Position numbers and translations under genes: made by a program. The notes beneath the pieces were generated by a model. It searched no databases. It was not told the DNA's origin and saw only the letters and a program-made list of their open reading frames with translations. From positions 1-64,000 of the forward strand of contig NZ_SOFY01000005.1 in the NCBI RefSeq assembly GCF_004402595.1: a stretch of 64,000 bases of DNA. The letters run 5' to 3'. This document shows positions 8,079-17,096 of the stretch, piece after piece. The stretch is from Cryobacterium shii (GTDB lineage Bacteria; Actinomycetota; Actinomycetes; Actinomycetales; Microbacteriaceae). How positions within the stretch are numbered: position 1 is the stretch's first letter; each line of letters opens with the position of its first letter.

Positions 8079-9109
8079 CGTCTCGTCTCACTTTCGGTTC
8101 TTCTCGGTCGGATCCACCAGACCGGCTCGAGTTCGGCCAGTTCGTCCGGAGTGGCCAGCCGGAATGCCCCGGCCGGAACCGCCTCGACGCTGCGGCGGCC
8201 CTGTCCCCGCGTGGCCCGCAGACTCAGCAGGATCGACACCAGGAGGATCGCCACGATCACGGCCAGCGATACCGTCGTGGGGATGTAGAAGACGTCGAGC
8301 AGCAGCATCTTGACACCCACCCAGACCAGCACCAGGGCGAGGCCGATCTTCAGGTAGACGAAGCGGTGCATGAGGTCCGCGAGCAGGAAGTACATGGCGC
8401 GGAGCCCGAGGATCGCGAACGCGTTGGCTGTGAAGACGATGAACGGTTCGTTGGTGACCGCGAAGATGGCGGGGATGGAGTCCACGGCGAACACGACATC
8501 CGTCACCTCGACGAGCACGAGGACGGCCAGCAGCGGCGTCGCGAGCAGGATGCCGTTCTTGCGCACGAGGAAGCGCTGGCCATGGAAGGCGTTGGTCATC
8601 GGGATGAAGCGGCGGAAGAGACGCAGCACCGGCGACTTCTCCGGATGTGCTTGTTCGGCGCGCGTCTTGATCATGCGGTAGCCGGTGTAGATCAGGAACG
8701 CGGCGAAGACGTACAGGATCCAGGAGAAGTTCTCGATCAGCACGGCGCCGGCGGCGATGAAGCCGCCGCGTAGCACGAGGGCGCCCACCACGCCGAGGAA
8801 CAGCACTCGGTGCCGGTATTCCCGCGGCACCGCGAAGGCCGCGAAGATGATCGCCCAGACGAAGACGTTGTCCACCGCGAGGGATTTCTCGATCAGGTAG
8901 CCGGCGAAGTATTGCTGACCGAATTCGGCTCCGGCGGTGATCCAGACCACCAGCCCGAAGCCGATACCGATCAGCACCCAGACGACGGACCAGGCTGCGG
9001 CTTCCCGCACCCGGATCACCTGCGCCTTGCGATGGGCGAACAGGTCGATGGCGAGCATCGCTAGGATGATGCCGAAGACGCCCAGCCAGGCGGAGAGAGA
9101 AACGTCCAT
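8075..9109 (-). CDS. TerC family integral membrane protein (second copy)
   Basis: This 344-aa TerC/Alx-family membrane protein is probably a metal (Mn) transporter or a tellurite/stress-linked protein. The conserved motifs LAVDNVFVWAIIF and VEVTDVVFAVDSIPAIFAVT carry the intramembrane acidic residues. About nine hydrophobic helices are visible. It is first in an operon with the winged-helix regulator, overlapping it by 4 bp. Its upstream region holds two palindromes (9182-9199 and 9244-9259) that could be the regulator's own sites. Confidence 0.92.
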   Translation of the reverse strand: MDVSLSAWLGVFGIILAMLAIDLFAHRKAQVIRVREAAAWSVVWVLIGIGFGLVVWITAGAEFGQQYFAGYLIEKSLAVDNVFVWAIIFAAFAVPREYRHRVLFLGVVGALVLRGGFIAAGAVLIENFSWILYVFAAFLIYTGYRMIKTRAEQAHPEKSPVLRLFRRFIPMTNAFHGQRFLVRKNGILLATPLLAVLVLVEVTDVVFAVDSIPAIFAVTNEPFIVFTANAFAILGLRAMYFLLADLMHRFVYLKIGLALVLVWVGVKMLLLDVFYIPTTVSLAVIVAILLVSILLSLRATRGQGRRSVEAVPAGAFRLATPDELAELEPVWWIRPRRTESETRR

Positions 9110-9181
9110 GGGGAGAGTGATGCCTTCCAGTCAGGTGCGCCAACTGGAGGTCTGGTCCGGCCGTGGTGGCCCGTGCGGCCG

Positions 9182-9199
9182 GGTTTCGATCACGAAACC
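9182..9199. promoter_or_regulatory. Inverted repeat in terC2 upstream region
   Basis: GGTTTCG and CGAAACC are separated by ATCA. The element sits about 75 bp upstream of the terC2 start and is a candidate operator for the regulator co-transcribed with terC2 (inference). Confidence 0.35.
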
Positions 9200-9243
9200 G
9201 TAGTGACGACCACACGCTGAGGATTACTCCCCTCCTGCAACTA

Positions 9244-9259
9244 GTGAAGCATGCTTCAC
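9244..9259. promoter_or_regulatory. 16-bp perfect palindrome between terC2 and cupin gene
   Basis: GTGAAGCATGCTTCAC is perfectly self-complementary and lies in the 233-bp divergent intergenic region, 84 bp before the cupin ATG. It has the form of a homodimeric regulator site that could control one or both genes. Confidence 0.45.
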
Positions 9260-9342
9260 CTGTCGGATCAAGCAACGGCATCAAACGACGTTGAAAGGCC
9301 CCGGCTCGGCGACTATGGTGCGTTCAAACAGGGAGGTCGCCC

Positions 9343-9894
9343 ATGAAGGGTTTCGTTCAGGACATCAAGGATCTTGCCGGTCAGAATTCGGATTTTCGCC
9401 GCGTTCTCTACACCGGCAGCGGGCTGCAGCTGGTGGTGATGTCACTCAAGCCCGGCGAAGACATCGGCGAGGAGGTGCACGATGACCGGGACCAGTTCTT
9501 CCTCGTCGAGAAAGGCCGGGGAGAGATCTGGATTGACGGCATCACCACCGAAATCCGTCGGAGCATGGGCATGGTGGTTCCCGCCGGGGCGCGGCACAAC
9601 GTGTTGAACACCGGGGGCAAGAAGCTCCGGCTGGTCACTGTGTACGGGCCGCCTCAGCATGCCGACGGCACCGTGCACGCGACCAGGGAAGACGCCGAGT
9701 CCGCCGAGGAAAGCTTCGACGGCACCACCACGGAGCGCGCGCGCGCCAAGGGCACGTCGGCCGGGAACAAAACGGCCGGGAAAGCGACCGCCGGGAAGAC
9801 GACTGCTCGAAAGACGACTTCTCGAAAGACGACTTCTCGAAAGACGACCGCCGGGAAGGCAAGCATCGGCAAGACGAGCGCCGACACCGAGTAG
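9343..9894 (+). CDS. Cupin-domain protein with Lys/Thr/Ala-rich histone-like tail
   Basis: Residues 1 to about 125 form a single-domain cupin. The first cupin motif region is KPGEDIGEEVHDDRDQFFLVEKG (metal-type His and Glu), and the second is GMVVPAGARHNVLNTGG. Homologues normally stop soon after this domain. Here about 50 residues follow, made almost only of Lys, Thr, Ala, Ser, Gly and Arg in KTTSRKTTxxK repeats, encoded partly by 15-bp tandem repeats. Such tails resemble those of histone H1-like actinobacterial DNA-binding proteins, so nucleic-acid or anionic-polymer binding is plausible. The start at 9343 is preceded by GGGAGG. Confidence 0.8.
   Translation: MKGFVQDIKDLAGQNSDFRRVLYTGSGLQLVVMSLKPGEDIGEEVHDDRDQFFLVEKGRGEIWIDGITTEIRRSMGMVVPAGARHNVLNTGGKKLRLVTVYGPPQHADGTVHATREDAESAEESFDGTTTERARAKGTSAGNKTAGKATAGKTTARKTTSRKTTSRKTTAGKASIGKTSADTE
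9797..9850 (+). repeat. 15-bp tandem repeat encoding KTTSR units
   Basis: The unit TCGAAAGACGACTTC is repeated three times in tandem with small changes, and related units flank it. It encodes the basic tail of the cupin protein. Repeat number could vary by slippage without breaking the frame, because the unit is a multiple of three. Confidence 0.7.
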
Positions 9895-9989
9895 TCGAGT
9901 GCCCGCGCTTCATCCTGTGCTGGGTGAGGCGCGTGGTCATCCGGTCATTATCGCTACCGGTAGGGTCGAAAGCCGACCCTGGGGGAACC

Positions 9990-10811
9990 GTGCGAAACTC
10001 GCTGCACCACGTCGGCCGGGCCCGACGGCGTTCGCGGCTGCGGCCGGGCCTGACCGTGCTCGTGGCCCTGCCCCTGCTGATTCTCGCGCTGGCGATCGCA
10101 GCCGGGAACACCGGGAACCCGGGCGCCCCGGCCGCGAGCTCGGCGTCGCCCGCCGCCTCGGCCGTGGCCACTCCCGAGGCCACTGCGGCTTCACCCGGGG
10201 CCTCGGCGGCGGCCTCCCCCGCCGGCTCCGCCTCGGCGTTGCTCGCCACCCTGCCGGTGAAGGGAAAGGCCGCGAAGACGGGCTACGACCGCACCGGGGA
10301 GTTCGGGTCCGCCTGGCGGGACGTCGATCGAAACGGCTGCGACACCCGCAACGACATCCTCGCGCGGGATCTCACGGTGATCGTGACGTCCGGGCCCTGC
10401 AAGGTCATGAGCGGCCAGCTCCTGGCGCCGTACACCGGTCGGACCGTGGCCTTCGTGCGCGGCGAAACGACCTCGACACTCGTGCAGATCGACCACCTGG
10501 TGGCGCTGTCGAACGCCTGGCAGACCGGTGCCCAGCAGCTCACGCAGGACCAGCGGATCGCGCTGGCCAACGATCCCGTGAACCTGCTCGCGTCCGATGG
10601 CGCCTCCAACTCACAGAAGAGTGACGGCGACGCCGCCACCTGGCTGCCCGCAGCCTCGTCCTTTCGCTGCGAATACGTCGCCCGGCAGATTTCGGTCAAG
10701 GCCGCCTATGGCCTGTGGGTGGCCCCGGCCGAACATGACGCGATGGCGCGCGTGCTCGCGGCCTGCCCCGACCAGCAGGCCTACGCCGACACGCCCGCGC
10801 CCGCGTTCTGA
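9990..10811 (+). CDS. Secreted HNH-type nuclease domain protein (DUF1524-like)
   Basis: The GTG at 9990 is preceded by GGGGGA at 9981 and gives 273 aa; a frame upstream to 9924 also exists. An N-terminal basic stretch and a hydrophobic segment (TVLVALPLLILALAIAAG) form a signal peptide or anchor, followed by an Ala/Ser/Pro linker to about residue 85. The C-terminal domain has the motif QIDHLVALSNAW (His of the HNH core), then NLLASDGASNSQKSD and ATWLPAASSFRCEYV. This matches DUF1524/GmrSD C-terminal-like extracellular nucleases common in Actinobacteria. Cys pairs at the start and end of the domain would suit a secreted disulphide-bonded enzyme. A DNA nutrient-scavenging role is inferred. Confidence 0.85.
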   Translation: MRNSLHHVGRARRRSRLRPGLTVLVALPLLILALAIAAGNTGNPGAPAASSASPAASAVATPEATAASPGASAAASPAGSASALLATLPVKGKAAKTGYDRTGEFGSAWRDVDRNGCDTRNDILARDLTVIVTSGPCKVMSGQLLAPYTGRTVAFVRGETTSTLVQIDHLVALSNAWQTGAQQLTQDQRIALANDPVNLLASDGASNSQKSDGDAATWLPAASSFRCEYVARQISVKAAYGLWVAPAEHDAMARVLAACPDQQAYADTPAPAF

Positions 10812-10840
10812 CCCCGGCCCCGGCTCACGCTTGCCACTGA

Positions 10841-13800
10841 CTACACCGGCACGAGACCGTCGTCGATCTCGCTGTAACCCTGATCGGTGACGGTGATGAC
10901 CAGCTTGGCCGGGATCTGCTCCTTCATCGAGTCGACGTGGCTGATCAGGCCGATGGTACGGCCACCGGCGCGGAGCCCGTCCAGGGTGCTCATGGCCGTC
11001 TCCAGCGTGGCGCTGTCGAGGGAACCGAACCCTTCGTCGACGAAAAGGGTGTCCAGGGCGATGCCGCCGGCCTGGTTCGACACCACCTCGGCCAGACCCA
11101 GGGCCAGCGCGAGCGAGGCGAGGAAGGTCTCACCCCCGGAGAGCGAGTGGGTGGGCCGGGCTCGCCCGGTGTGCGCGTCGCGGATCATCAGCCCGAGGCC
11201 GGACTGGTTGCCCCGGTACTGCAGCGAATCATCGTGCTCGAGGCAGTAACGGCCGCCGGTCATGGTGCGCAACCGGTTGTTGGCCGCCGCGATGATCTCC
11301 TCGAGCTGCGCGGCGAGGACGTAGGTCTCCAGGCGCATCCGTTTGGTGTTCGGTTCATCCCCGTGCACCGCGGCAGCCAGCTCGCGGACCCGCGTGTGGG
11401 TGGCGAGGAGCTCGGCCCCGGCGTCGAAGTGCGCCGCGGCGTCCGCGACCAGCCCGGCCATGACGGCCACCCGCTCGTCCAGCGACCCGCGGGCGGCCAC
11501 GGCCTCGTCTCGGGCGTCGGCGGCGGCCGCGAGGGCGATGCGGGACGGTTCCAGATCGGTCCGGCCGTCGGGGAGGCCGACGATCTCCGGCTCGGCGAGC
11601 ACGGCGCGCGACGCCGCCAGCTCGTCGTCGTGGCGCCGGATCGCCGCCTCCAACGTCGCAATGGCGGCCTCGTCCAGGCGAGCGGTGACCGCGGCCGCCT
11701 GGTCGGTGAAACCTTCCTGCGCCAGCTGCGCGTGTATGACGTTGAGAGCTGACTTCCGTGCGTTGTCCCGTTCGAGGCTGCGGGCCAGGGCCTCGTCCAG
11801 GGTGCGCGCGGCGTCGAGTCGGGCGCGCAGGGCCAGTGCCCGGTGCGTGACGGATGCGAAGTCGCCGCGATGGGCTTCGACCCGCTCGTCGATGGCCAGG
11901 CGCTGGCTGCGGCGCTCGGCCAGGGTCGTGGCCGCCTCGTCACGGGCGAGTCGCAGGTCCGCCAGTGACCGCCCCGCCTCCTCGAGGTCGGCCCGCAGCC
12001 GGCTCTTGTCGCGGCCCAGGCTCTCGGCGCGTTCGGCCGCGGCCTCGGCTTCGGCCAGCGCCGCCTCAGCCGTGATGATGACGGCGGCCAGTTCGTGGGC
12101 GCTCCCTTCGCCGGCACGGATTCCGGCCAGCGCGAGAGCAGTGGTGACCGAACCGATTCGGGCGTGGCTGCGGTCGAGCCCGGCCTGGGCCAGCGCCATC
12201 CGCGCACGAGCGGCCTCGAGGTCGCGCTCGGTGACCGGTTCGCCGTCGCCGACGGCGGGGACGGGATGCACGCTCGAGCCGCAGACGACGCAGGGCGCCC
12301 CGTCGACGAGCTGCAGGGCCAACTCCGCGGCATGACCGGCCAGTCGCCGATCACCGAGGTCCTGATAGTGCACCGCGGCCTCGGTGTTCTCCCGGGCGGT
12401 GGCGGCGTCGGCCACCAGGGCAGCCGCGAGATCGGCGTCAAGGGCTCGCACCTCTTCCGCCGCGGTCTGGGCGGCGAGCGCAGCCTGCACGAGTGCACGG
12501 GCCTCCGGTTCGCGTGCTGCCGTCCGAACCGCAGCGGCCAGTTCCCGGTCGATCCCGTCGAGCCGGTCGGGCAGCAGGTCGAGTTGCTCCTGCGTCGCAT
12601 AGACGGCCGCCGTGTGGCGGCCGAGCCGAGCCGCCAGGTCGGCGAGGTCACCGTCGAGCCCCGGCAGTCGTTGTTCAGCGAGGACGACGTCGTCCAGCGA
12701 GCCCAGTTGACCGAGAAGGACTTCGATCGTGGTGCCGAGGCTCTTCCGCGTGGAGGCGGCGACCCGATCGGCCGGGATGGGCGCGCCGCCCGGAGCCGGG
12801 GAATCCCCGGCCGTGTCCGGGTCGTCCTGGAACGGTTGCCAGGCCTGACGTGCGGCCCGCTCCGCGGCCAGGGCGAGGTCACGGGCGTCATCGGCGGCCT
12901 GCAGGGCCAGGAGCTGAGGCCAGACCTTTGCCGCCCGGTTCGCGGATTGCACGGCGCCCCGGTCTGAGGCCACCCCGGGCTCGCGTTCATGCAGCAGAGT
13001 GAGGGACGACAGGGCACCGTCCCGGCGATCCTGTCGTTTGCGCAGGTCGCCCTGCGCCTGGTGGTGAGCCGTCGCGGCGGCGAGTGCAGCCGCAGATCGG
13101 TCTGCCGTCACGGCGGCGGCCCGGTGCAGGGCGCCGAGTTCGTCCCGGGCGGCGTCGAACCAGTCGCGGTCGGGGTTCTGCGGCACGTCCTCACGTTGGA
13201 GCTGCCGCGCCGCGGTGCCGGAAAGCCCGGCCAGCCGTTGCCGCACCGATTCCAGAGCGTCGCCGAGCAGCTTGCGCCGGCCCTGGAGGTCCGTCTCCAC
13301 TCTCTCAAAGCGTGCCGTGCCGAAGAGTGTGCGGAGCACGGCACGGCGGTCGTCCGTCTTGGCCAGGAGGAACCGCTGGAACCGGTTCTGGGCCAGCAGG
13401 ATGACCTGCAGGAACTGGTCCTGCTTGAGGGGAAGGATCCGCGCCAGCTCATGTCCGACGTCGACGGGGCGGGTGGCGATGCTGCGCCAGCCGGCACCGT
13501 CAGCAGCACCGTCAGCAGCACCGCTGTCACCAACGCGGTCGAACACGTCGAGGCGGGCGTCGGGCTGCGACATGGTGGTGCCCACCCCGCGCTTTTTGTT
13601 CTTCTCGTATCGGGGCGTGCGGTAGATGCGGTAATTCTGGCCGTTCAGGCCGAATTCGAGCTCGACGAAGGTGAGGTCGTCGGGGTCGCAATGGTCGCTG
13701 CGCAGCTGGGATTCGGTGCCCTCATAGCGCGGCACGCTGGCGTACAGGGCGAAGCAGACCGCGTCGAGGATGCTGGACTTGCCCGCCCCTGTTTTTCCGC

Positions 13801-13900
13801 TGATCAGGAATATTCCGTCGGCATCGAACCGCTGGAAGTCGATCACCTGTTCGTTCTTGTAGGGACCGAAACCGGCGATCCGCAAGCGCTTGATCTTCAT
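10841..13900 (-). CDS. sbcC: SbcC exonuclease subunit (SMC-like ATPase)
   Basis: This 1019-aa large subunit of the SbcCD (Rad50-Mre11 type) nuclease opens hairpins and trims blocked DNA ends. The N-terminal Walker A is ISGKTGAGKSSILDAVCFAL. Long Ala/Arg/Glu-rich coiled coils surround a zinc hook at Cys537-Val-Val-Cys540. The C-terminal lobe has the ABC signature SLSGGETF, Walker B FVDEGFGSLD and the D-loop. The length is normal for the family. The start codon overlaps the end of sbcD by 4 bp, so the two are co-transcribed and translationally coupled. Confidence 0.95.
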   Translation of the reverse strand: MKIKRLRIAGFGPYKNEQVIDFQRFDADGIFLISGKTGAGKSSILDAVCFALYASVPRYEGTESQLRSDHCDPDDLTFVELEFGLNGQNYRIYRTPRYEKNKKRGVGTTMSQPDARLDVFDRVGDSGAADGAADGAGWRSIATRPVDVGHELARILPLKQDQFLQVILLAQNRFQRFLLAKTDDRRAVLRTLFGTARFERVETDLQGRRKLLGDALESVRQRLAGLSGTAARQLQREDVPQNPDRDWFDAARDELGALHRAAAVTADRSAAALAAATAHHQAQGDLRKRQDRRDGALSSLTLLHEREPGVASDRGAVQSANRAAKVWPQLLALQAADDARDLALAAERAARQAWQPFQDDPDTAGDSPAPGGAPIPADRVAASTRKSLGTTIEVLLGQLGSLDDVVLAEQRLPGLDGDLADLAARLGRHTAAVYATQEQLDLLPDRLDGIDRELAAAVRTAAREPEARALVQAALAAQTAAEEVRALDADLAAALVADAATARENTEAAVHYQDLGDRRLAGHAAELALQLVDGAPCVVCGSSVHPVPAVGDGEPVTERDLEAARARMALAQAGLDRSHARIGSVTTALALAGIRAGEGSAHELAAVIITAEAALAEAEAAAERAESLGRDKSRLRADLEEAGRSLADLRLARDEAATTLAERRSQRLAIDERVEAHRGDFASVTHRALALRARLDAARTLDEALARSLERDNARKSALNVIHAQLAQEGFTDQAAAVTARLDEAAIATLEAAIRRHDDELAASRAVLAEPEIVGLPDGRTDLEPSRIALAAAADARDEAVAARGSLDERVAVMAGLVADAAAHFDAGAELLATHTRVRELAAAVHGDEPNTKRMRLETYVLAAQLEEIIAAANNRLRTMTGGRYCLEHDDSLQYRGNQSGLGLMIRDAHTGRARPTHSLSGGETFLASLALALGLAEVVSNQAGGIALDTLFVDEGFGSLDSATLETAMSTLDGLRAGGRTIGLISHVDSMKEQIPAKLVITVTDQGYSEIDDGLVPV

Positions 13901-15123
13901 TCCGTCACCTCCAGGAGGTCTCTCGCGGCGAGGATTTCGGCGACGAGATCACGCTCGAAATCCGTCTGGCCGACCCCGTTGCGCACGAACTCGAGAAATC
14001 CCGCCACGATCTCGTGGTCGTTCTGGCGATAGATGCGCTCCCCGTAGGTCGCGACCTCTGACTGCACGACGATGAAGGGCCGGTGCTCGAGGGTGACGCA
14101 GTGCGGGAAACGCTTCTGCAGTCGCCGCATTCCATCGAGGGGCCGAACCTGGTCGGTCAGGATCGCCGACACCCAGTCATCCGTGAACTCATCGAACGAG
14201 TCGTCGGTAAGCAACGCGTCGATCTCACCGGTGAGCACGCTGAGGCGGCGGGGCACGGGCAGGTCGACCCACTCGATCTGCGCCTCGTGGCCGCCGCGCC
14301 CGTCACCGGGCCCGAGGTCGACCAGCCAGCCGCCGCGGGGCTTGCCGGCCTCGGAGAACGAGTAGTGCAGTGGTGCTCCCGAGTAGCGCACCCGGTCGTT
14401 GAGGACGGCCCGGCCGTGGATGTGGCCGAGGGCGACGTAGTCGGGACCGACGGACTTCGCGCCGTCATTTATGAATCCGTCGTTAATGAATACCGGGTTG
14501 GTAAACACCGAGACCGGCACGAGGTCGAGCCCGCCGGCGGTGATGTCGCGCTCGACGTCGGTCGCCTCGGCTACCGCGACTCCGGCCGCGAAACAGTGGC
14601 TGAGGACGACCGAGCGGCCGCCCCGCACGGCGAGGTCGGCGCGGATGCGGCGCATCACGAAGGTGAGCACCTGCTCGTGCGTCTTGAGCGTCTCGTCCGG
14701 GTAGAGGTGTCGGATCAACGCCGGCTCGAGGTAAGGGATGCCGTAGAAGTGCACGGGGCCATGCTCGTCCTGCAGGGTGACGGGCTCGAGGAATTGTTCC
14801 GGCCGGGTCACCACGTGGATGCCGGCCAGCCGGGCCCACTCGGATTGGAAGCCCAGCCGGGTCGCCGAATCGTGGTTTCCGCTGGTCATGACCACCTGGG
14901 CGCCGGCCTCCCGGATCTCGCGGAGCGCCGCCGCGAGCAGGGTGTAGCTGTCGGCGGAGGGCATCGCCGAGTCGAAGATGTCGCCGGCGACGGCAACCAC
15001 ATCGATCCGGTGGTCCCGCACGGCCTGGACCAGGGCGTCGAGGACCTGACGCAGGTGCCCCAGGGTCGAATGCGTGTGGAAGGTTCGCCCGATGTGCCAG
15101 TCAGAAGTGTGCAGGATCTTCAT
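13897..15123 (-). CDS. sbcD: SbcD exonuclease subunit (Mre11-like metallophosphoesterase)
   Basis: This 408-aa nuclease subunit is the partner of SbcC. The start MKILHTSDWHIGRTFH places the first metal motif at the N-terminus as in the family; the frame stays open upstream to 15339 but without homology. Further metallophosphoesterase motifs are AGDIFDSAMPS, TSGNHDSATRL, VLSHCFA and GHIHGR, which together carry the two-metal (Mn) ligands. The C-terminal part is the capping domain. Its upstream region is shared with the divergent fru operon. Confidence 0.95.
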   Translation of the reverse strand: MKILHTSDWHIGRTFHTHSTLGHLRQVLDALVQAVRDHRIDVVAVAGDIFDSAMPSADSYTLLAAALREIREAGAQVVMTSGNHDSATRLGFQSEWARLAGIHVVTRPEQFLEPVTLQDEHGPVHFYGIPYLEPALIRHLYPDETLKTHEQVLTFVMRRIRADLAVRGGRSVVLSHCFAAGVAVAEATDVERDITAGGLDLVPVSVFTNPVFINDGFINDGAKSVGPDYVALGHIHGRAVLNDRVRYSGAPLHYSFSEAGKPRGGWLVDLGPGDGRGGHEAQIEWVDLPVPRRLSVLTGEIDALLTDDSFDEFTDDWVSAILTDQVRPLDGMRRLQKRFPHCVTLEHRPFIVVQSEVATYGERIYRQNDHEIVAGFLEFVRNGVGQTDFERDLVAEILAARDLLEVTE

Positions 15124-15228
15124 GCTCTTCACGGTAGTGCCGACCACTGACACCGGCCGCACGCCTGCCGATCCGGGGCCCATCGCCGTGCAGGCGGCAG
15201 GCGAAAATCGCCCCGGGACAGCCACTTC

Positions 15229-15278
15229 TTTGTTTATCTGCGTTTTGCTTGACAAGCAAAAACAAACACAGGTACGGT
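15229..15278 (+). promoter_or_regulatory. fru operon promoter with nested operator palindromes
   Basis: A -35 TTGACA (15249-15254) and -10 TACGGT (15273-15278) have an 18-bp spacer. TTTTGCTT-GAC-AAGCAAAA (15243-15261) is a perfect inverted repeat covering the -35 box. An outer pair TTTGTTT (15229-15235) and AAACAAA (15260-15266) is nested around it. This layout suits autorepression by the DeoR-type regulator encoded just downstream, probably relieved by fructose 1-phosphate or a related sugar phosphate (inference from the family). Confidence 0.65.
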
Positions 15279-15339
15279 AGAGCCATTGAAGTCCCGTGGT
15301 CCCCGCCACAACCGTTTCATACATCGTCGAGGAGGACAA

Positions 15340-16128
15340 ATGTTCGCTGAAGAGCGCCAGGCCCTAATCGCCGATCTGGTGTCCAGTTCGAGCCGGGTCA
15401 CGGTCAGCGAGCTGGCCACCCGCTTCGACATCACCCCCGAAACGGTGCGCCGAGACCTGACCACCCTGGAGGGCGCCCGCCAGTTGCGCCGCGTTCACGG
15501 CGGTGCCGTGGCCCTCGACCGGCAGAGCATGTCGGAGCCGAGCCTCGAAGAGCGCCGGACCCAGCACCATGATGAGAAGATGCGGATCGCGGCCGCAGCC
15601 CTCGCGCTGATCCCGGCCAGCCAGACCGGGTCGATCCTGCTCGACGCCGGTACGACCACCGAACTCCTCGCCGACCTCCTGGTCGACTGGGCCCCGGCCG
15701 AACTGGACGACGAACTGCTCGTCATCACCAACGCGGTCCCCATCGCCACCAAGCTCGCCTTGAACGACGACATCCAGCTCTATATCCTCGGCGGCCGCGT
15801 GCGCGGCCTCACCCGCGCCGTCGTCGGCCCCAGCACCATCGCCCAGCTCGACGCCCTGCGGCCCGACATCGCCTTCATCGGCGCCAACGGCGTGCACTCC
15901 GATTTCGGATTCAGCACCCCGGATGCCGTCGAGGCCGCAGTGAAAACAGCCATCGTCCGTTCGGCCCGCCGCGTTGTCGCGCTGGCCGATTCCTCCAAGC
16001 TCGACAAGGAAACCCTGATGCGCTTCGCCGCCCTGGGTGAAATCGACGTGCTGATCACGGACGCCTCCCCATCATTCGAACTTGCCGCAGCCCTGGCCGC
16101 GGCCGACGTTGAGGTTGTGATCGCGTGA
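15340..16128 (+). CDS. DeoR/GlpR-family regulator of the fructose operon
   Basis: This 262-aa repressor has an N-terminal helix-turn-helix (VTVSELATRFDITPETVRRDL, near residues 20-40) and a C-terminal DeoRC sugar-phosphate-sensing domain. The DeoRC domain shows LLDAGTTTELLADLL, ITNAVPIATKLA and FIGANGVHSDFGFSTPDAVEA. The ATG at 15340 has a strong GAGGAGGA site. The stop overlaps the fruK GTG by 4 bp, so regulator, kinase and transporter form one transcript. This arrangement points to a FruR-type regulator responding to a fructose-pathway intermediate. Confidence 0.9.
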   Translation: MFAEERQALIADLVSSSSRVTVSELATRFDITPETVRRDLTTLEGARQLRRVHGGAVALDRQSMSEPSLEERRTQHHDEKMRIAAAALALIPASQTGSILLDAGTTTELLADLLVDWAPAELDDELLVITNAVPIATKLALNDDIQLYILGGRVRGLTRAVVGPSTIAQLDALRPDIAFIGANGVHSDFGFSTPDAVEAAVKTAIVRSARRVVALADSSKLDKETLMRFAALGEIDVLITDASPSFELAAALAAADVEVVIA

Positions 16129-17096
16129 TCATCACGCTTACCCCTAATCCAAGCCTGGATCGCACGATCGAGCTGAGCGGGCCCCTGGCGCGCGGCGAGG
16201 TGCAACGCGCCGGCTCCTCCCACGAGGAACCGGGCGGCAAGGGCGTGAACATCGTTCGCGCACTCGAGGCATCCGGCATCCTGAGCCTCGCCATCCTGCC
16301 GGGCGACGATATGGACCCGGTCCTGGTCGCCCTGCGCGCCGACGGTGTCCCGCACCTCGGAATGCCGATCGGCGCCACGATCCGCAGCAACGTGGCCATC
16401 ACCGAGCCCGACGGCACCACCACCAAGGTCAACGTGCCCGGGCCGGTCCTGACCCCCGCCCAGCAGGCCGCCCTGATCGAGCTCGTGCTGGAGAAGGCCG
16501 AAGGGGCCAGCTGGCTGGTCCTGGCCGGCTCCCTGCCGCCCGGGGTGCCGGTGGACTTCTACGCCAGGATCACCCGCGAGCTGCGCACCCGCTTCGGCAC
16601 GAGCGCCCCGAAGGTGGCCGTCGACTCCTCGGGAGCGCCGCTGGCCGCCGCCGTGACCGCCGGCCCTGACCTGATCAAGCCCAATGCGGAGGAGCTCGCC
16701 GAGCTCACCGGCATCCCCGACCCGGACAGCCTCGAGGGCAACCCCGAACTCGTGGCCCGGGCCGCGCAGCGCCTCGTCGCCGGCGGGGTCGGCGCCGTGC
16801 TGGCCACCCTCGGTTCCAAGGGTGCCGTGCTGGTGACCGCCGATGGGGCCTGGCTGGCCCAGACCCCGCCGATGGTGGCGGTCAGCACGGTCGGCGCCGG
16901 GGACTCGTCCCTCGCCGGATACCTGCTCAGCACCAGCGCCGGGGAACCCGCCCCCGACTCCCTTCGTCAGGCAGCCGCCCATGGGGCAGCCGCCGCGTCT
17001 TTGCCCGGATCAACCGTTCCGGCACTGAACCAAACCAAACCGGGCGACGTCACCGTGACGACGCTTGTTACCCATCCAAAGGAGGATGTCCAGTGA
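16125..17096 (+). CDS. fruK: 1-phosphofructokinase
   Basis: This 323-aa PfkB-family sugar kinase phosphorylates fructose 1-phosphate to fructose 1,6-bisphosphate. The N-terminus ITLTPNPSLDRTIEL and EEPGGKGVNIVRALEASG are typical FruK/LacC substrate-binding motifs. The C-terminal VSTVGAGDSSLAGYL holds the catalytic Asp of the GAGDS motif. The GTG start overlaps the regulator stop, and the stop overlaps fruA by 4 bp, which supports FruK rather than tagatose-6-phosphate kinase. Confidence 0.92.
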   Translation: MIITLTPNPSLDRTIELSGPLARGEVQRAGSSHEEPGGKGVNIVRALEASGILSLAILPGDDMDPVLVALRADGVPHLGMPIGATIRSNVAITEPDGTTTKVNVPGPVLTPAQQAALIELVLEKAEGASWLVLAGSLPPGVPVDFYARITRELRTRFGTSAPKVAVDSSGAPLAAAVTAGPDLIKPNAEELAELTGIPDPDSLEGNPELVARAAQRLVAGGVGAVLATLGSKGAVLVTADGAWLAQTPPMVAVSTVGAGDSSLAGYLLSTSAGEPAPDSLRQAAAHGAAAASLPGSTVPALNQTKPGDVTVTTLVTHPKEDVQ

